Positions 8,405 to 17,020 of a stretch of DNA of 64,000 bases are shown here, in pieces. Positions within the stretch are counted from its first letter, which is position 1. The number at the start of each line of letters is the position of its first letter. The notes beneath the pieces were generated by a model. That model was not told the origin of the DNA. It searched no databases and saw only the letters and a program-made list of their open reading frames with translations. Where the stretch lies: the NCBI GenBank assembly GCA_966674685.1, contig CBKWJC010000012.1, forward strand, positions 24,856 through 88,855, in the 5' to 3' direction. The position numbers were made by a program, and so were the translations under genes. The DNA is from Thainema sp966674685. GTDB lineage: Bacteria > Cyanobacteriota > Cyanobacteriia > Phormidesmidales > Phormidesmidaceae.

Positions 8405-8577
8405 TGGATAAAGCCAGCATTTGCGTATATTGAAAGGCCGTAACGCCATAATTGCCGCCATGCTGGCTTTGCTTTAGGCAGTTTTCGAGGGTGCAAAGGA
8501 TGCATGGTGAATTACAGCTAGGATTCTGCCATATAGGTTGGTTCTGATGAGCTATGTGTTGCCCGAAGCGTGACACA

Positions 8578-8684
8578 TAAGTAGGTTGACATAAACAAGC
8601 GCACTTAAAAAACCTGGGGAGTGCCCCCTAGGGGGCACTCCCCAGGTTTTATTAGATATGCATTTGTTTACGTACAGCTACTTA
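8578..8684. repeat. Family-2 hairpin repeat, copy 2
   Basis: 107 bp from TAAGTAGGTTGACATA to CAGCTACTTA. The centre is a perfect palindrome: 18 bp at 8611-8628 pair with 8631-8648 around TA. It lies downstream of the glycosyltransferase half-gene. The A and T runs either side would make it a plausible bidirectional terminator. Confidence 0.85.
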
Positions 8685-8807
8685 ACCCATCGAAACCCAT
8701 CAATATAAAGTTGGATAAAGTTGGCAGATTACTAGTAGTGCGTAGTAGCCTGTGATGCTGGAAGCGACCTCATCTGTATTGGATGAATCTGTCTTGAATT
8801 GGATTGC

Positions 8808-9009
8808 TCACAGCTTGCACCAAAACCCAGAGGGTTCATTTTACCGCCGTGATGCGGTGGCAACTAACCGCTTTGGGTTCTCATATCAAGTTTGTGTATA
8901 GGAACCCAATTTATTATTTGCGAAACGTTTGCTCCGCAAATGCTTCACAAATAATAAATTATGGGTTTTCAACCAGACTTAATATCGAGATGCAAGGTGC
9001 AAGGTGTGC
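8808..9009. repeat. Family-5 inverted repeat interrupted by a family-1 element
   Basis: The left end TCACAGCTTGCACC (8808) and right end GGTGCAAGGTGTG (to about 9009) match the ends of intact ~100-bp copies at 19438 and 60155. The middle contains the characteristic GCCGTGATGCGGTGGCA hairpin. Between them sits family-1 copy C (8883-8985). The asparagine synthetase gene starts only 37 bp after the right end. Confidence 0.7.
8883..8985. repeat. Family-1 hairpin repeat, copy C (inverted, nested in a family-5 copy)
   Basis: It runs in the opposite orientation to copies A and B: ATATCAAGTTTGTGTATAGG opens it, and GGGTTTTCAACCAGACTTAATAT closes it. The inner stem (AACCCAATTTATTATTTG...CAAATAATAAATTATGGGTT) has two unpaired bases. 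It splits a family-5 element. Confidence 0.8.
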
Positions 9010-9045
9010 GATTGTGTACTCATCTAGTTGGAGCACTGAGAAACT

Positions 9046-10926
9046 ATGTGCGGAATTGCAGGAATCGCGGCTTTGAATGGCTCTACGCCTCCAACCTTGG
9101 AACAGCTTCAGGCAGTCTGTAACACGCTGACTCACCGGGGCCCGGATGATTTGGGTACCCATGTGCAGGACGGGGTGGCGATGGGAATGCGCCGACTGTC
9201 GATTATTGACCTGGGCGGCGGTCGTCAGCCTATTTTTAATGAAGACCGCACTATCTTGACGGTCTTTAATGGTGAAATCTACAACTTCCAGGAGTTACGG
9301 GAAAAGCTGGAAGCCTGCGGTCACACGTTTAGAACCCACACCGATACGGAAGTGATTGTCCATGCCTACGAAGAGTTTGGCTTGGACTTTCCCAAGTACC
9401 TCAACGGCATGTTTGCGATCGCAGTTCATGACACCGTCAAGAAGAAGCTGATCTTGGTGCGTGACCACATCGGCATTAAGCCCTTCTACTATGCGTTTAA
9501 TTCTCAGTATCTGGTTTGGGGTTCCGAAATCAAGTCCATCCTCGAAAGCGGCTTAGTCAGTAAAACGCTGGATTTGGATGCCCTGGGTGAATTTTTCGCA
9601 TGGGAATACGTACCCGGCACCGCCACGCTATTTAAGGAGATCCGCAAGCTGGAACCGGGCGCAATGATGGAGATCGACCTGGACAATCCCCGCTGTGAAC
9701 CCTATGCGTTTTGGGATATTCCCCAGTTTGATGAAGAAGGCTCCAACCTCAGCGATGCCGAGTGGGAAGATCGCCTCGAAGAGCAACTGCGTAAAGCGGT
9801 GGAAATGCAGCTGGTCAGCGACGTACCCTTGGGCGCATTTCTCTCTGGTGGAGTGGATTCCTCGCTGATGGTGGCCTACATGGGCGACGCCAAAACCTTC
9901 AGCATCGGCTTCGATGATCCCACCTATAATGAACTGGCTTGGTCGCAGAAAGTTGCTGATCACCTCGGCACCGACCACACGACGGAAGTGATTAAGCCCC
10001 ACGTGGCCGACATGTTTGAGCATCTAATGCACTACATGGACGACCCGATTGGCGACTTCTCGATCTTTCCGACTTACTTAGTATCCAAACTGGCACGGCA
10101 GCACGTCACGGTTTCCCTCAGCGGCGACGGCGGTGACGAGCTGTTTGGTGGCTACGAAACCTATTTGGCAGACGATAAAGCTCGGCAGTATCAGCGCATT
10201 CCAGCGGTGATTCGCAATGGCGTGATCAAGAACGTCGTGAATTCGCTGCGGCCCCAACCTGCCAAAAAGGGCTTAATCAATAAAGCCAAGCGCTTCATTG
10301 AGGGCATGGAGCATCCCGAAGACCTTTCCCATGCTCGCTGGCGCATGTTTGCGGGTGACACGGTACGCCAGGAACTCTTTACCACGGGCGCTCAGAAAGA
10401 GCTAGTCACGCCTGCCGCCGCTCATATTCTTAAACTATTTGAGCAAGCGGGTGAGCGGCAGCCCCTCAACCGCAGTCTGTACGTTGATCTCAAGAGCTAC
10501 CTGAGCGACAACATTCTGGTCAAAGTCGATCGGATGTCGATGGCGGTTTCGCTGGAGGCGCGGGTTCCCTACCTGGATAAAAACGTGGTGGAAATGGCGT
10601 TCCAGATTCCGTCGCGGTTGAAAGTCGCGGATGGTCAAACCAAGGTGCTGCAAAAGCGGGTGGCGGCGCGTCATATTCCGGAAAGCTGCGTGTACCGTCC
10701 GAAAGAAGGTTTCAGTATTCCCATCAAACACTGGTTGGGCACCCAGTTCCGACCAATTATGGAAGACTACCTCGATCCTAAGACGATTCGGGATCAGGGC
10801 GTTTTCCAGCCTGAAACCATCGAACGCCTAAAGCAAGAGCACCTGGCTGGCACGGCCAATCATAGCCATCTGCTCTGGTCGCTGATTGTATTCCAAAGCT
10901 GGCGGCGGCACTGGTTGGATTCTTAA
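9046..10926 (+). CDS. asnB: Asparagine synthetase (glutamine-hydrolysing), AsnB family
   Basis: 626 residues. MCGIAGI places the catalytic cysteine at residue 2, as needed for the class II glutaminase domain, which fixes the start at 9046. The glutaminase half continues with LTHRGPDD, FNGEIYNF and the DTEVIVHAYEEFG region. The synthetase half has the pyrophosphate loop GAFLSGGVDSSLM near residue 265 and LSGDGGDELFGGY. It transfers ammonia from glutamine to a carboxylate, normally aspartate. In this setting, among sugar-modifying genes, it resembles amidotransferases of polysaccharide clusters and may amidate a sugar acid rather than aspartate; that is inference. Confidence 0.9.
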   Translation: MCGIAGIAALNGSTPPTLEQLQAVCNTLTHRGPDDLGTHVQDGVAMGMRRLSIIDLGGGRQPIFNEDRTILTVFNGEIYNFQELREKLEACGHTFRTHTDTEVIVHAYEEFGLDFPKYLNGMFAIAVHDTVKKKLILVRDHIGIKPFYYAFNSQYLVWGSEIKSILESGLVSKTLDLDALGEFFAWEYVPGTATLFKEIRKLEPGAMMEIDLDNPRCEPYAFWDIPQFDEEGSNLSDAEWEDRLEEQLRKAVEMQLVSDVPLGAFLSGGVDSSLMVAYMGDAKTFSIGFDDPTYNELAWSQKVADHLGTDHTTEVIKPHVADMFEHLMHYMDDPIGDFSIFPTYLVSKLARQHVTVSLSGDGGDELFGGYETYLADDKARQYQRIPAVIRNGVIKNVVNSLRPQPAKKGLINKAKRFIEGMEHPEDLSHARWRMFAGDTVRQELFTTGAQKELVTPAAAHILKLFEQAGERQPLNRSLYVDLKSYLSDNILVKVDRMSMAVSLEARVPYLDKNVVEMAFQIPSRLKVADGQTKVLQKRVAARHIPESCVYRPKEGFSIPIKHWLGTQFRPIMEDYLDPKTIRDQGVFQPETIERLKQEHLAGTANHSHLLWSLIVFQSWRRHWLDS

Positions 10927-10933
10927 TTCACGT

Positions 10934-10978
10934 TGCAGGGGACTGGCATGGGTGCTAGCACCCTGCATTATTTTTATT
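10934..10978 (+). terminator. Possible intrinsic terminator after asnB
   Basis: TGCAGGG (10934-10940) pairs with CCCTGCA (10961-10967) and is followed by TTATTTTTATT. The next gene starts at 10992, so it may only partly end transcription. Confidence 0.55.
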
Positions 10979-10991
10979 ACGTTTGAGAACT

Positions 10992-12533
10992 ATGTCGAAG
11001 ATTATTCGAGACCCGGCGGCAGCGGCGACTCAAACCCACGACCTGATTATTGTCGGGGGCGGGATCTACGGTGCCATGCTGTCGCTGACAGCGGCAATGA
11101 GCGGTTTGCGGCCTTTGCTGCTGGAGCGCGGCGATTTTGGTGGCGAGACGAGCTACAACAGCTTACGGATTTTGCATGGTGGCCTGCGCTATCTGCAAAC
11201 GCTGGATTTACCTCGCTTCTTTGAGTCGGTCGGTGAGCGCCACTGGTTCCTCCGCACGTTTCCGGCACTGACTGAAACCCTGTCTTGCCTGATGCCGCTG
11301 TATGGGGATGGGGCGCGTAAGCCGCCAATCTTGAAAGTAGCGCTGACCCTCAATGACCTGCTCAGCGCCACTCGTAACCAAGGCGTTAAGCCTGAGCGCC
11401 ATTTACCCAACGGCCAAGTCATCACCAGCCAGCAGGTGCAGGACGGTTTTGGCCAAGTCGATACCGAGGGATTGCAGGGCGGCGCAATTTGGTACGACGG
11501 CGGTATGCCCGATTCTCAGCGGGTCGTAATCAGCGTGCTGCAGTGGGCGACCCAATTAGGTGCGACGGTACTCAACTACGTGGAAGCCAAGGAACTGAAG
11601 ACAGCGCAGGGTAAAGTGACTGGCGTTGTTGGTCAGGATCAGGTCAGCGGTACGGTTTACGAGTACAGCTCCAATGTCGTAATCAATGCCGCTGGCCCTT
11701 GGTGCCGCGAGTTGGCAACCCAGTTTGATCAAGACGTGCCCCATCTCTTCCGCAGCTCGATTGCTTGGAATGCCCTGTTTGATCGACCTGCGATCGCAGA
11801 TCATGCCCTTGCGATCGCACCTAAAAAGCCCAATGCCCGCACCTATTTCCTGCGCCCTTGGAAGGGGCGGTTTCTGCTGGGAACGGTGCATGATCCCTGG
11901 CTCGATCCGGTACAGTCGAAGCCCATGCCCACCGACGAGCAGCTTCAGGCTTGCATTGACGATCTGAATATGGCGATTCCGGGGCTAAACCTGTCGTCGC
12001 AGGAGATTGTGCGGATTTTCTCCGGTCTGCTGCCCGCTGCCGAAGAGGGCACCGATAAGCTGGCTAAGCGGGAGGTGATTCTGGATCACAGTAAACAGGG
12101 CAATGTGACTGGGCTTTACAGTGTATCGGGCGTTAAATTTACGACCTCGCGCTTAGTGGCCGAGAAAACGCTGAAGATGGTGTTTCCAAGTTGCGATCGC
12201 AAAATCCAGGCCACTGCAAAACAGCAGGTTCCTGCTGAGGTAATTCAAAAGCGCGGCGACTTCAGCTACGACTGGATGCCAGAGGCCAACGACACCGAAT
12301 GGCTGACCGAAATGTGGCAAATTATTCAGGATGAGGCGGTTGTACATTTAGACGATTTGGTGCTGCGGCGCACGAGCATCGGCGACAACCCAGATCGAGC
12401 AATGCAGGTTGCTCCCCGCCTCTGTGAACTGTTTGGTTGGGACTTTGCCCGCACCCAAGTGGAACTGGGCAACCTACAAGCATATTTTGAGGCCGTCAAT
12501 CCTCAGCCCGCGAAAGTAGCGGTTGAAACTTGA
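10992..12533 (+). CDS. FAD-dependent oxidoreductase, glycerol-3-phosphate dehydrogenase (GlpD)-like
   Basis: About 513 residues. HDLIIVGGGIYGAMLSLTAAMSGLRPLLLERGDFGGETSYNS is the dinucleotide-binding start of the DAO/GlpD group, and the SLRILHGGLRYLQ segment is the GlpD signature. NVVINAAGPWC is the second FAD motif. It should use FAD to oxidise a glycerol-phosphate-like or amino substrate. Residues after about 400 are less typical, so identity with true GlpD is uncertain. ATG 10992 is preferred to a TTG nine bases upstream. It follows asnB by 65 bp in the same direction. Confidence 0.8.
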   Translation: MSKIIRDPAAAATQTHDLIIVGGGIYGAMLSLTAAMSGLRPLLLERGDFGGETSYNSLRILHGGLRYLQTLDLPRFFESVGERHWFLRTFPALTETLSCLMPLYGDGARKPPILKVALTLNDLLSATRNQGVKPERHLPNGQVITSQQVQDGFGQVDTEGLQGGAIWYDGGMPDSQRVVISVLQWATQLGATVLNYVEAKELKTAQGKVTGVVGQDQVSGTVYEYSSNVVINAAGPWCRELATQFDQDVPHLFRSSIAWNALFDRPAIADHALAIAPKKPNARTYFLRPWKGRFLLGTVHDPWLDPVQSKPMPTDEQLQACIDDLNMAIPGLNLSSQEIVRIFSGLLPAAEEGTDKLAKREVILDHSKQGNVTGLYSVSGVKFTTSRLVAEKTLKMVFPSCDRKIQATAKQQVPAEVIQKRGDFSYDWMPEANDTEWLTEMWQIIQDEAVVHLDDLVLRRTSIGDNPDRAMQVAPRLCELFGWDFARTQVELGNLQAYFEAVNPQPAKVAVET

Positions 12534-12547
12534 TTCAGCGCTGAAGG

Positions 12548-12580
12548 AGTGAGGCGAGAGGAGTAAGGAGTGAGGCGAAT
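12548..12580. repeat. 33-bp purine-rich repeat, copy 1
   Basis: AGTGAGGCGAGAGGAGTAAGG followed by AGTGAGGCGAATT recurs with one or two changes at 48738-48769. It also contains internal near-direct repeats of GAGTGAGG. Confidence 0.6.
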
Positions 12581-12668
12581 TGTCCAGCCCACTCAGCACT
12601 CAGTCCTCAGCACTTTCCCACCCCCATCCATACACCTATCAACTCTTAATCTCAGGGAGGAACGATTC

Positions 12669-13655
12669 ATGAAAGCTCTCGTAACTGGAGCAAATGGCTT
12701 TACTGGCAGCTATTTAACTAAACATCTGCTGGAAAAAGGGCATCAAGTCCGAGTTTTAGTGCGGAAAGGCTCCAATTTGAGTGCGCTGGAAGGGCTGCCC
12801 GTTGAGTATGCCTATGCCGATTTGGCTGATTCTGCGCCGCTGGATGAGAGCGTCATGTCCGATATTGACGTGGTCTACCACATTGCGGCTCTTTACCGGG
12901 CCGAAAACGTTCCGGTTCAGATGTTCTGGGACGTGAATCTGAATGGTACTAAGAAGGTTTTAGAAGCCGCAAAGACTGCCAACGTGAAGCGGTTTGTCCA
13001 TTGCAGCACCGTCGGTGTTCAGGGCGAAATCTCCAAGCCACCTGCGACCGAAGAGGCTCCCTACAAGCCTGGGGATTATTATCAACAATCGAAGCTGGAA
13101 GGCGAACTGTACGCGCTTGACTTCTTTAAGCGAGAAAACATGGCGGGTACTGTCGTCCGTCCGGTTGGTATCTATGGCCCTGGCGATACCCGCTTTCTGA
13201 AGCTGTTTAAGTACATTTATCAGGGCAAATTCCGCATGATCGGTAACGGCAAAGTGCTGTACCACATGACCTTTGTGGAAGATTTGGCGCGCGGCATCGC
13301 CCTGGCTGGCGAAAAAGATGAAGCAATTGGCGAAATCTTCACGATTGGTGGCAACGAATACGTGCCGCTGAGCGAAATGGTGGCAATGATTTCCGATGTC
13401 TTCAACAAGCCCGTCTCCAACTTCAAAATTCCCGTTTGGCCCGTTTGGTTTGCTGGACTCCTGTGCGAAATCATTTGCAAGCCGCTGAATATTGATCCGC
13501 CGATCTATCGCCGCCGAGTTGACTTTTTCTTGAAAGACCGCGCCTTCGATATTTCTAAAGCCAAAAAGCTCTTGGGATATGAGCCTCAAGTTCCCCTAGA
13601 GAAAGGTTTACGGATCACAGGCGAGTGGTACGAAAAAGAAGGCTGGCTTGCCTAA
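12669..13655 (+). CDS. NAD(P)-dependent sugar epimerase/reductase (extended SDR, HpnA/DFR-like)
   Basis: 328 residues from ATG 12669, preceded by GGGAGGAACGATTC; an in-frame ATG-like extension to 12570 is repeat sequence. VTGANGFTGSYLTKHLLEKG gives the TGxxGxxG cofactor motif of extended short-chain dehydrogenases. The active site is Tyr and Lys in YYQQSKLEGE with a Ser in HCSTVGVQGE. VRPVGIYGPGD is typical of the hopanoid-associated sugar epimerase and dihydroflavonol reductase group. It probably modifies a nucleotide sugar in the cluster. A terminator follows at 13686. Confidence 0.85.
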   Translation: MKALVTGANGFTGSYLTKHLLEKGHQVRVLVRKGSNLSALEGLPVEYAYADLADSAPLDESVMSDIDVVYHIAALYRAENVPVQMFWDVNLNGTKKVLEAAKTANVKRFVHCSTVGVQGEISKPPATEEAPYKPGDYYQQSKLEGELYALDFFKRENMAGTVVRPVGIYGPGDTRFLKLFKYIYQGKFRMIGNGKVLYHMTFVEDLARGIALAGEKDEAIGEIFTIGGNEYVPLSEMVAMISDVFNKPVSNFKIPVWPVWFAGLLCEIICKPLNIDPPIYRRRVDFFLKDRAFDISKAKKLLGYEPQVPLEKGLRITGEWYEKEGWLA

Positions 13656-13685
13656 GCTTTATAAAATCCAACTTGTGTGTAAATT

Positions 13686-13733
13686 CTCGGAGAGTCCAAC
13701 GTCATCGCATGGAGGTTCTCCGAGTTTCAATTT
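13686..13733 (+). terminator. Intrinsic terminator after the epimerase
   Basis: CTCGGAGA (13686-13693) pairs with TCTCCGAG (13717-13724), followed by TTTCAATTT. It lies 30 bp after the stop. Confidence 0.65.
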
Positions 13734-13781
13734 AAGGTGGAATTTGGAGATTGAACATCTGATGTCTGACCTTAATGATTC

Positions 13782-14027
13782 ATATCAGTCTGGTTGAAAA
13801 CCCATCATTTTTTGTGAAACGTTTGCGAAGCAAAGTATATGTTTAGCGTGGCACTTGGGATAGATCCCCCTAAATCCCCCTTAAAAAGGAGGAACTTCGA
13901 ACTGTTTTGGACATAGCCCCCTTTTTAAGGGGGCGGCGACAGCGGGGGATCATACGCTTACGCTAAACACGTACGAAGCAAACGTTTCATAAAAAATAAA
14001 TTGGGTTCTTATACACAGACTTGATAT
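13782..14027. repeat. Family-1 hairpin repeat, copy D, interrupted by a 140-bp element
   Basis: The outer arms (ATATCAGTCTGGTTGAAAACCC and GGGTTCTTATACACAGACTTGATAT) match the other copies. The loop is split by an insertion at 13835-13974 flanked by an 8-bp duplication. Removing the insertion and one duplicate leaves a hairpin of about 98 bp whose loop is the usual GTTTGCGAAGCAAAC palindrome. The element ends 60 bp before the next gene. Confidence 0.85.
13835..13974. mobile_element. 140-bp MITE-like element inserted in a family-1 repeat
   Basis: Ends are GTATATGTTTAGCGT and, reversed, GTACGTGTTTAGCGT (13 of 15 match). The flanks carry GAAGCAAA on both sides (13827-13834 and 13975-13982), the expected target duplication. 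The middle has the GATCCCCCTAAATCCCCC / AAGGGGG palindrome also present in the element at 52397. There is no transposase, so it would need one supplied in trans. Confidence 0.75.
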
Positions 14028-14086
14028 CAGTCATTAAGCTGACCCAATACCGCACCGAATTGCACTGCCATTTAAGAACGCGCACT

Positions 14087-14851
14087 ATGGTTGCATCCAA
14101 AGACGAACGGATCCTCATTACAAAGACTCCTCTGAGTCAGCAGCTCAGCCAATCGAACTCGTCACTTCTGGGCCGCTATCAGGCTAAGGCACTTGGCGAT
14201 AGCAGCCTGATGGCGCTCATTCGCTATGAACTGCTCCAGTTTTTGTTTGGCGACCTCAGCGGTGCACCTGGCTATCTGCTGCGGAAGATGACGTATCCCA
14301 AACTGTTTAAGCAGGCGGGTCGGGGCGTTATTTTTGGCAAGGGGCTGGCAATTCGGCATCCCGGTAAAATCAGCTTGGGTGAGCGGGTTGCAATCGACGA
14401 TTACAGCCTGTTAGACGCTAGCGGCGCAGGTGAGCAGGGGATTCAGATTGGGGCCGATGTGATTATTTCCCGCAACTGCGTCATTCAGGGTAAAACTGGC
14501 CCCGTCTCCATTGGTCAAAAAACCGATATCGGCTGCAACACGATTCTGTCATCCGGTGGCGGCATTGAAATTGGTGAATCTGCTCTGATCGCTGGGAACT
14601 GCTATATCGGCGGCGGACGCTACGTAACCGATCGGCTGGATATTCCGATGATGGAGCAGGGCGTTTATACCAAAGGCCCCGTTGTCATTGGCGATGGCGC
14701 TTGGATTGGAGCTGGAGCGATTGTGCTAGACGGTGTCCGAGTTGGCAAAGGTGCAATTGTCGGTGCAGGTGCAGTGGTGACGAAAGATTTACCTGATTAT
14801 GCGATCGCAGCAGGCGTCCCTGCTAAAGTCATCAAAATCCGCGAACCTTAG
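14087..14851 (+). CDS. Acyltransferase with left-handed beta-helix (hexapeptide repeats)
   Basis: 254 residues from ATG 14087; an upstream in-frame ATG at 14021 lies inside the repeat. The N-terminal 75 residues are helical (MALIRYELLQFLFGDLSGAPGYLLRKMTYPKLF). Then a series of six-residue [LIV]-G-x-x-x-x turns runs from about residue 75 to the end (ISLGERVAIDD, PVSIGQKTDIG, IEIGESALIA, VVIGDGAWIGAGAIVLDGVRVGKGAIVGAGAVVTKDL), ending in GVPAKVIKI. These enzymes form trimers and move an acetyl or acyl group, usually to a sugar hydroxyl or amine. It fits O-acetylation of the cluster's glycan. Confidence 0.85.
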   Translation: MVASKDERILITKTPLSQQLSQSNSSLLGRYQAKALGDSSLMALIRYELLQFLFGDLSGAPGYLLRKMTYPKLFKQAGRGVIFGKGLAIRHPGKISLGERVAIDDYSLLDASGAGEQGIQIGADVIISRNCVIQGKTGPVSIGQKTDIGCNTILSSGGGIEIGESALIAGNCYIGGGRYVTDRLDIPMMEQGVYTKGPVVIGDGAWIGAGAIVLDGVRVGKGAIVGAGAVVTKDLPDYAIAAGVPAKVIKIREP

Positions 14852-14939
14852 CCCCAGGCCGTTAATTATTCAATGTTCAACCATCAACCATTAATCCCTC
14901 ACCACTTCTCATCGACCTCTCATCACTGGACTTTCACCT

Positions 14940-15941
14940 GTGAACCGAAAAAAAGCACTTCAGACCGGACTGAAATTTGCCATTTCTATCGCCCTGATGA
15001 TCTGGATTCTCCAGGGTGTTGATCTGACAGAAACACTTGCAATTATTGGTTCTGCAAATGTCTTCGTCTTGCTGTTTGCCTTTCTCTTTAAGCTTTTTGG
15101 ATACTACATCAGCGCAATTCGATGGCGTCTCTTGTTACGAGCGCAAGGTGCGGATGCCAGCATTCCATTTTTAATTGGCTCCTACTGGGTTGGTTTTTTC
15201 TTCAATAACATTTTGCCGTCCAGTATTGGCGGCGATGTGATTCGCGTCTATGATTCCTGGAGAGCTGGAGCTGACCGAGCAACGGCTTTAACGGTTATCT
15301 TTGTCGATCGCTTTCAAGGCATTCTGGCACTGATGTTTATCGTGCTGGTGATGTTGCTAATTCCCAGTCCGCTCACGGCTAACATACCGCTCACTGGATT
15401 AGGTGTGTTTCTAGGACTGATTGGTATGCTTGTCCTGTGCTGGCTAATCTTTGTTACCCCACGCACGCTCTCCAACTGGGTCGGTCGGATTCAGTGGAAG
15501 CCCGTGCAGAAGATTAGCGCAACGCTGGGCAAAATTGCGATCGCATTTGAGGTCTTTCAGAAAAAAAAGCGGGTCTTGTTTAATGCCTTATGGTTATCAT
15601 TTTTGCTCCAAATCAATGTCGTTGTTTACCACTACATTGTGGCTGTAGCTCTCAATTTAGACGTTCCATTTTATAGCTACTTTATTACCATTCCCGTTAT
15701 CACTCTAATTATCACCTTGCCGATTTCTATCAACGGTATTGGTGTTCGTGAGCAGCTATTTATTGCTTTTTTCGCTGCATTTGCCGTGCCCAAGACAGAA
15801 GCGCTGGCTTATTCTCTCCTACTCTATGCCATCCTACTGATTCAAGGATTAATCGGCGGTTTGGTCTACGCGTTCCGCAGAGAAAACGTTGCCAAGATGC
15901 GAAGTCAGTCTGCATTGCATGAGGAAAATCCTCAGGCTTGA
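14940..15941 (+). CDS. Flippase-like / lysylphosphatidylglycerol synthase TM-region family membrane protein
   Basis: 333 residues, GTG start. About eight hydrophobic segments. Signature stretches are FKLFGYYISAIRWRLLLRAQG, SYWVGFFFNNILPSSIGGDVIRVYDSWR and PISINGIGVREQLFIAFFAAF, all standard for the UPF0104/AglD-like family of predicted lipid or glycolipid translocases. No catalytic C-terminal MprF domain is attached, so it is not a lysyl-PG synthase itself. In the cluster it is the best candidate for moving the product across the inner membrane. Confidence 0.85.
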   Translation: MNRKKALQTGLKFAISIALMIWILQGVDLTETLAIIGSANVFVLLFAFLFKLFGYYISAIRWRLLLRAQGADASIPFLIGSYWVGFFFNNILPSSIGGDVIRVYDSWRAGADRATALTVIFVDRFQGILALMFIVLVMLLIPSPLTANIPLTGLGVFLGLIGMLVLCWLIFVTPRTLSNWVGRIQWKPVQKISATLGKIAIAFEVFQKKKRVLFNALWLSFLLQINVVVYHYIVAVALNLDVPFYSYFITIPVITLIITLPISINGIGVREQLFIAFFAAFAVPKTEALAYSLLLYAILLIQGLIGGLVYAFRRENVAKMRSQSALHEENPQA

Positions 15942-16014
15942 CTCTAGTGATTGATTCCGACGTTTTTATTGACCAATCTATTAAACGTAACTCATTAATT
16001 GAATTTGAAATCAA

Positions 16015-16971
16015 ATGCTCGTTAGTCAAGGTAAAGCCAGATTCTACCAATCATTTAGCGATCAGCATCGGTATTGGAAATGGTTATATCGATTAATCAG
16101 CCATTTCTATCATCGTTATCATCATCTAGAACTGAAGCAGATTTTTAATCTACGAATTGCATCTCTTCAGCCTACTAAAACAGTTCGATTCTCTGCGGAT
16201 AACCTACAGTTGGTGGGTGATGTTTACTTACCTCGTGAGAATTCAACTGCGTCAACCATTATCTTGCTGCACGGCTCGTCAGTTTTTGGTCGAAAGTTAA
16301 CGCTGATGAGAGCTTTGGCACAAGAGATACGTGCTTTGGGCTATGCCGTGTTTGTGTTTGATATGCGGGGCTATGGTGACTCTCAAGATCCGAGTGAATA
16401 TACGCTGAAGAACTTTGACTTTGCCCAAGATGTCGTGTCAGCAGTTGATTATTTAAAAACTCATTATTCAGAGCAATGCCAGAACCTGTACGTCTTTGGT
16501 CATTCCTGGGGTGGTGCTGTTGCTCTAGCGGCTCAGGCACGAGATAGCCGCATTCAAAAAACCATTTCGTTTGGCCCACCGCGTCGTCTATCAGAGCGAT
16601 TTTTAAATCCTGAAGCAAGGGAGAAAAAGAAGCTACTGATGCGATGGCAAGCTGATATGCAACTGAATCGCCCTATCAGCTTTGATCTGTGGCGGCAGGT
16701 ACTACAGCCGCTCAATATTGAAAACTATATTGATGCCTTTTCAAAGAGTACCCAAAAGCCTATTTTCTTGGTTGATGCTGAAAACGAACCAACGGCTGAT
16801 TTACAGTTTCTGCGCGATATTTATCGAACATCTTCTAACCAAGTTCAATATTGGACAGCGCCGCAGACCGATCATTATTTAGGCAGCGGCTTTATGTTTG
16901 GTATTCCCTGTTATGACAAAGAAACTGTTTCTCAGTTTGTTGTTCGTATGCATCAATGGCTAATCTCCTGA
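16015..16971 (+). CDS. Alpha/beta hydrolase
   Basis: 318 residues. IILLHGSSVFGRKLTL supplies the oxyanion-hole HG, and VFDMRGYGDS follows. The nucleophile elbow is FGHSWGGAVAL, with Ser as the likely nucleophile. The acid is probably the Asp in FLVDAENEP and the base the His in APQTDHYLGSG. The N-terminal 50 residues are basic and aromatic (WLYRLISHFYHRYHHLELKQ) and may associate with membrane. Substrate unknown; it is the last gene of the 6-17 kb plus-strand cluster and converges on the c-di-GMP gene. Confidence 0.8.
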   Translation: MLVSQGKARFYQSFSDQHRYWKWLYRLISHFYHRYHHLELKQIFNLRIASLQPTKTVRFSADNLQLVGDVYLPRENSTASTIILLHGSSVFGRKLTLMRALAQEIRALGYAVFVFDMRGYGDSQDPSEYTLKNFDFAQDVVSAVDYLKTHYSEQCQNLYVFGHSWGGAVALAAQARDSRIQKTISFGPPRRLSERFLNPEAREKKKLLMRWQADMQLNRPISFDLWRQVLQPLNIENYIDAFSKSTQKPIFLVDAENEPTADLQFLRDIYRTSSNQVQYWTAPQTDHYLGSGFMFGIPCYDKETVSQFVVRMHQWLIS

Positions 16972-17020
16972 ACTAGTGCCAGATTGATTTGACATTGGAC
17001 ACGAAAACTACGCCCAGATT

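Noticed and set aside
8238..8576. Minus-strand ORF of 112 residues
   Set aside because: It covers a family-3 repeat and the end of the glycosyltransferase half; the peptide repeats the one at 4250, showing it is repeat translation.
10992..12533. Firm naming as glpD
   Set aside because: The N-terminal half fits GlpD, but the C-terminal part is atypical and the context is a glycan cluster.
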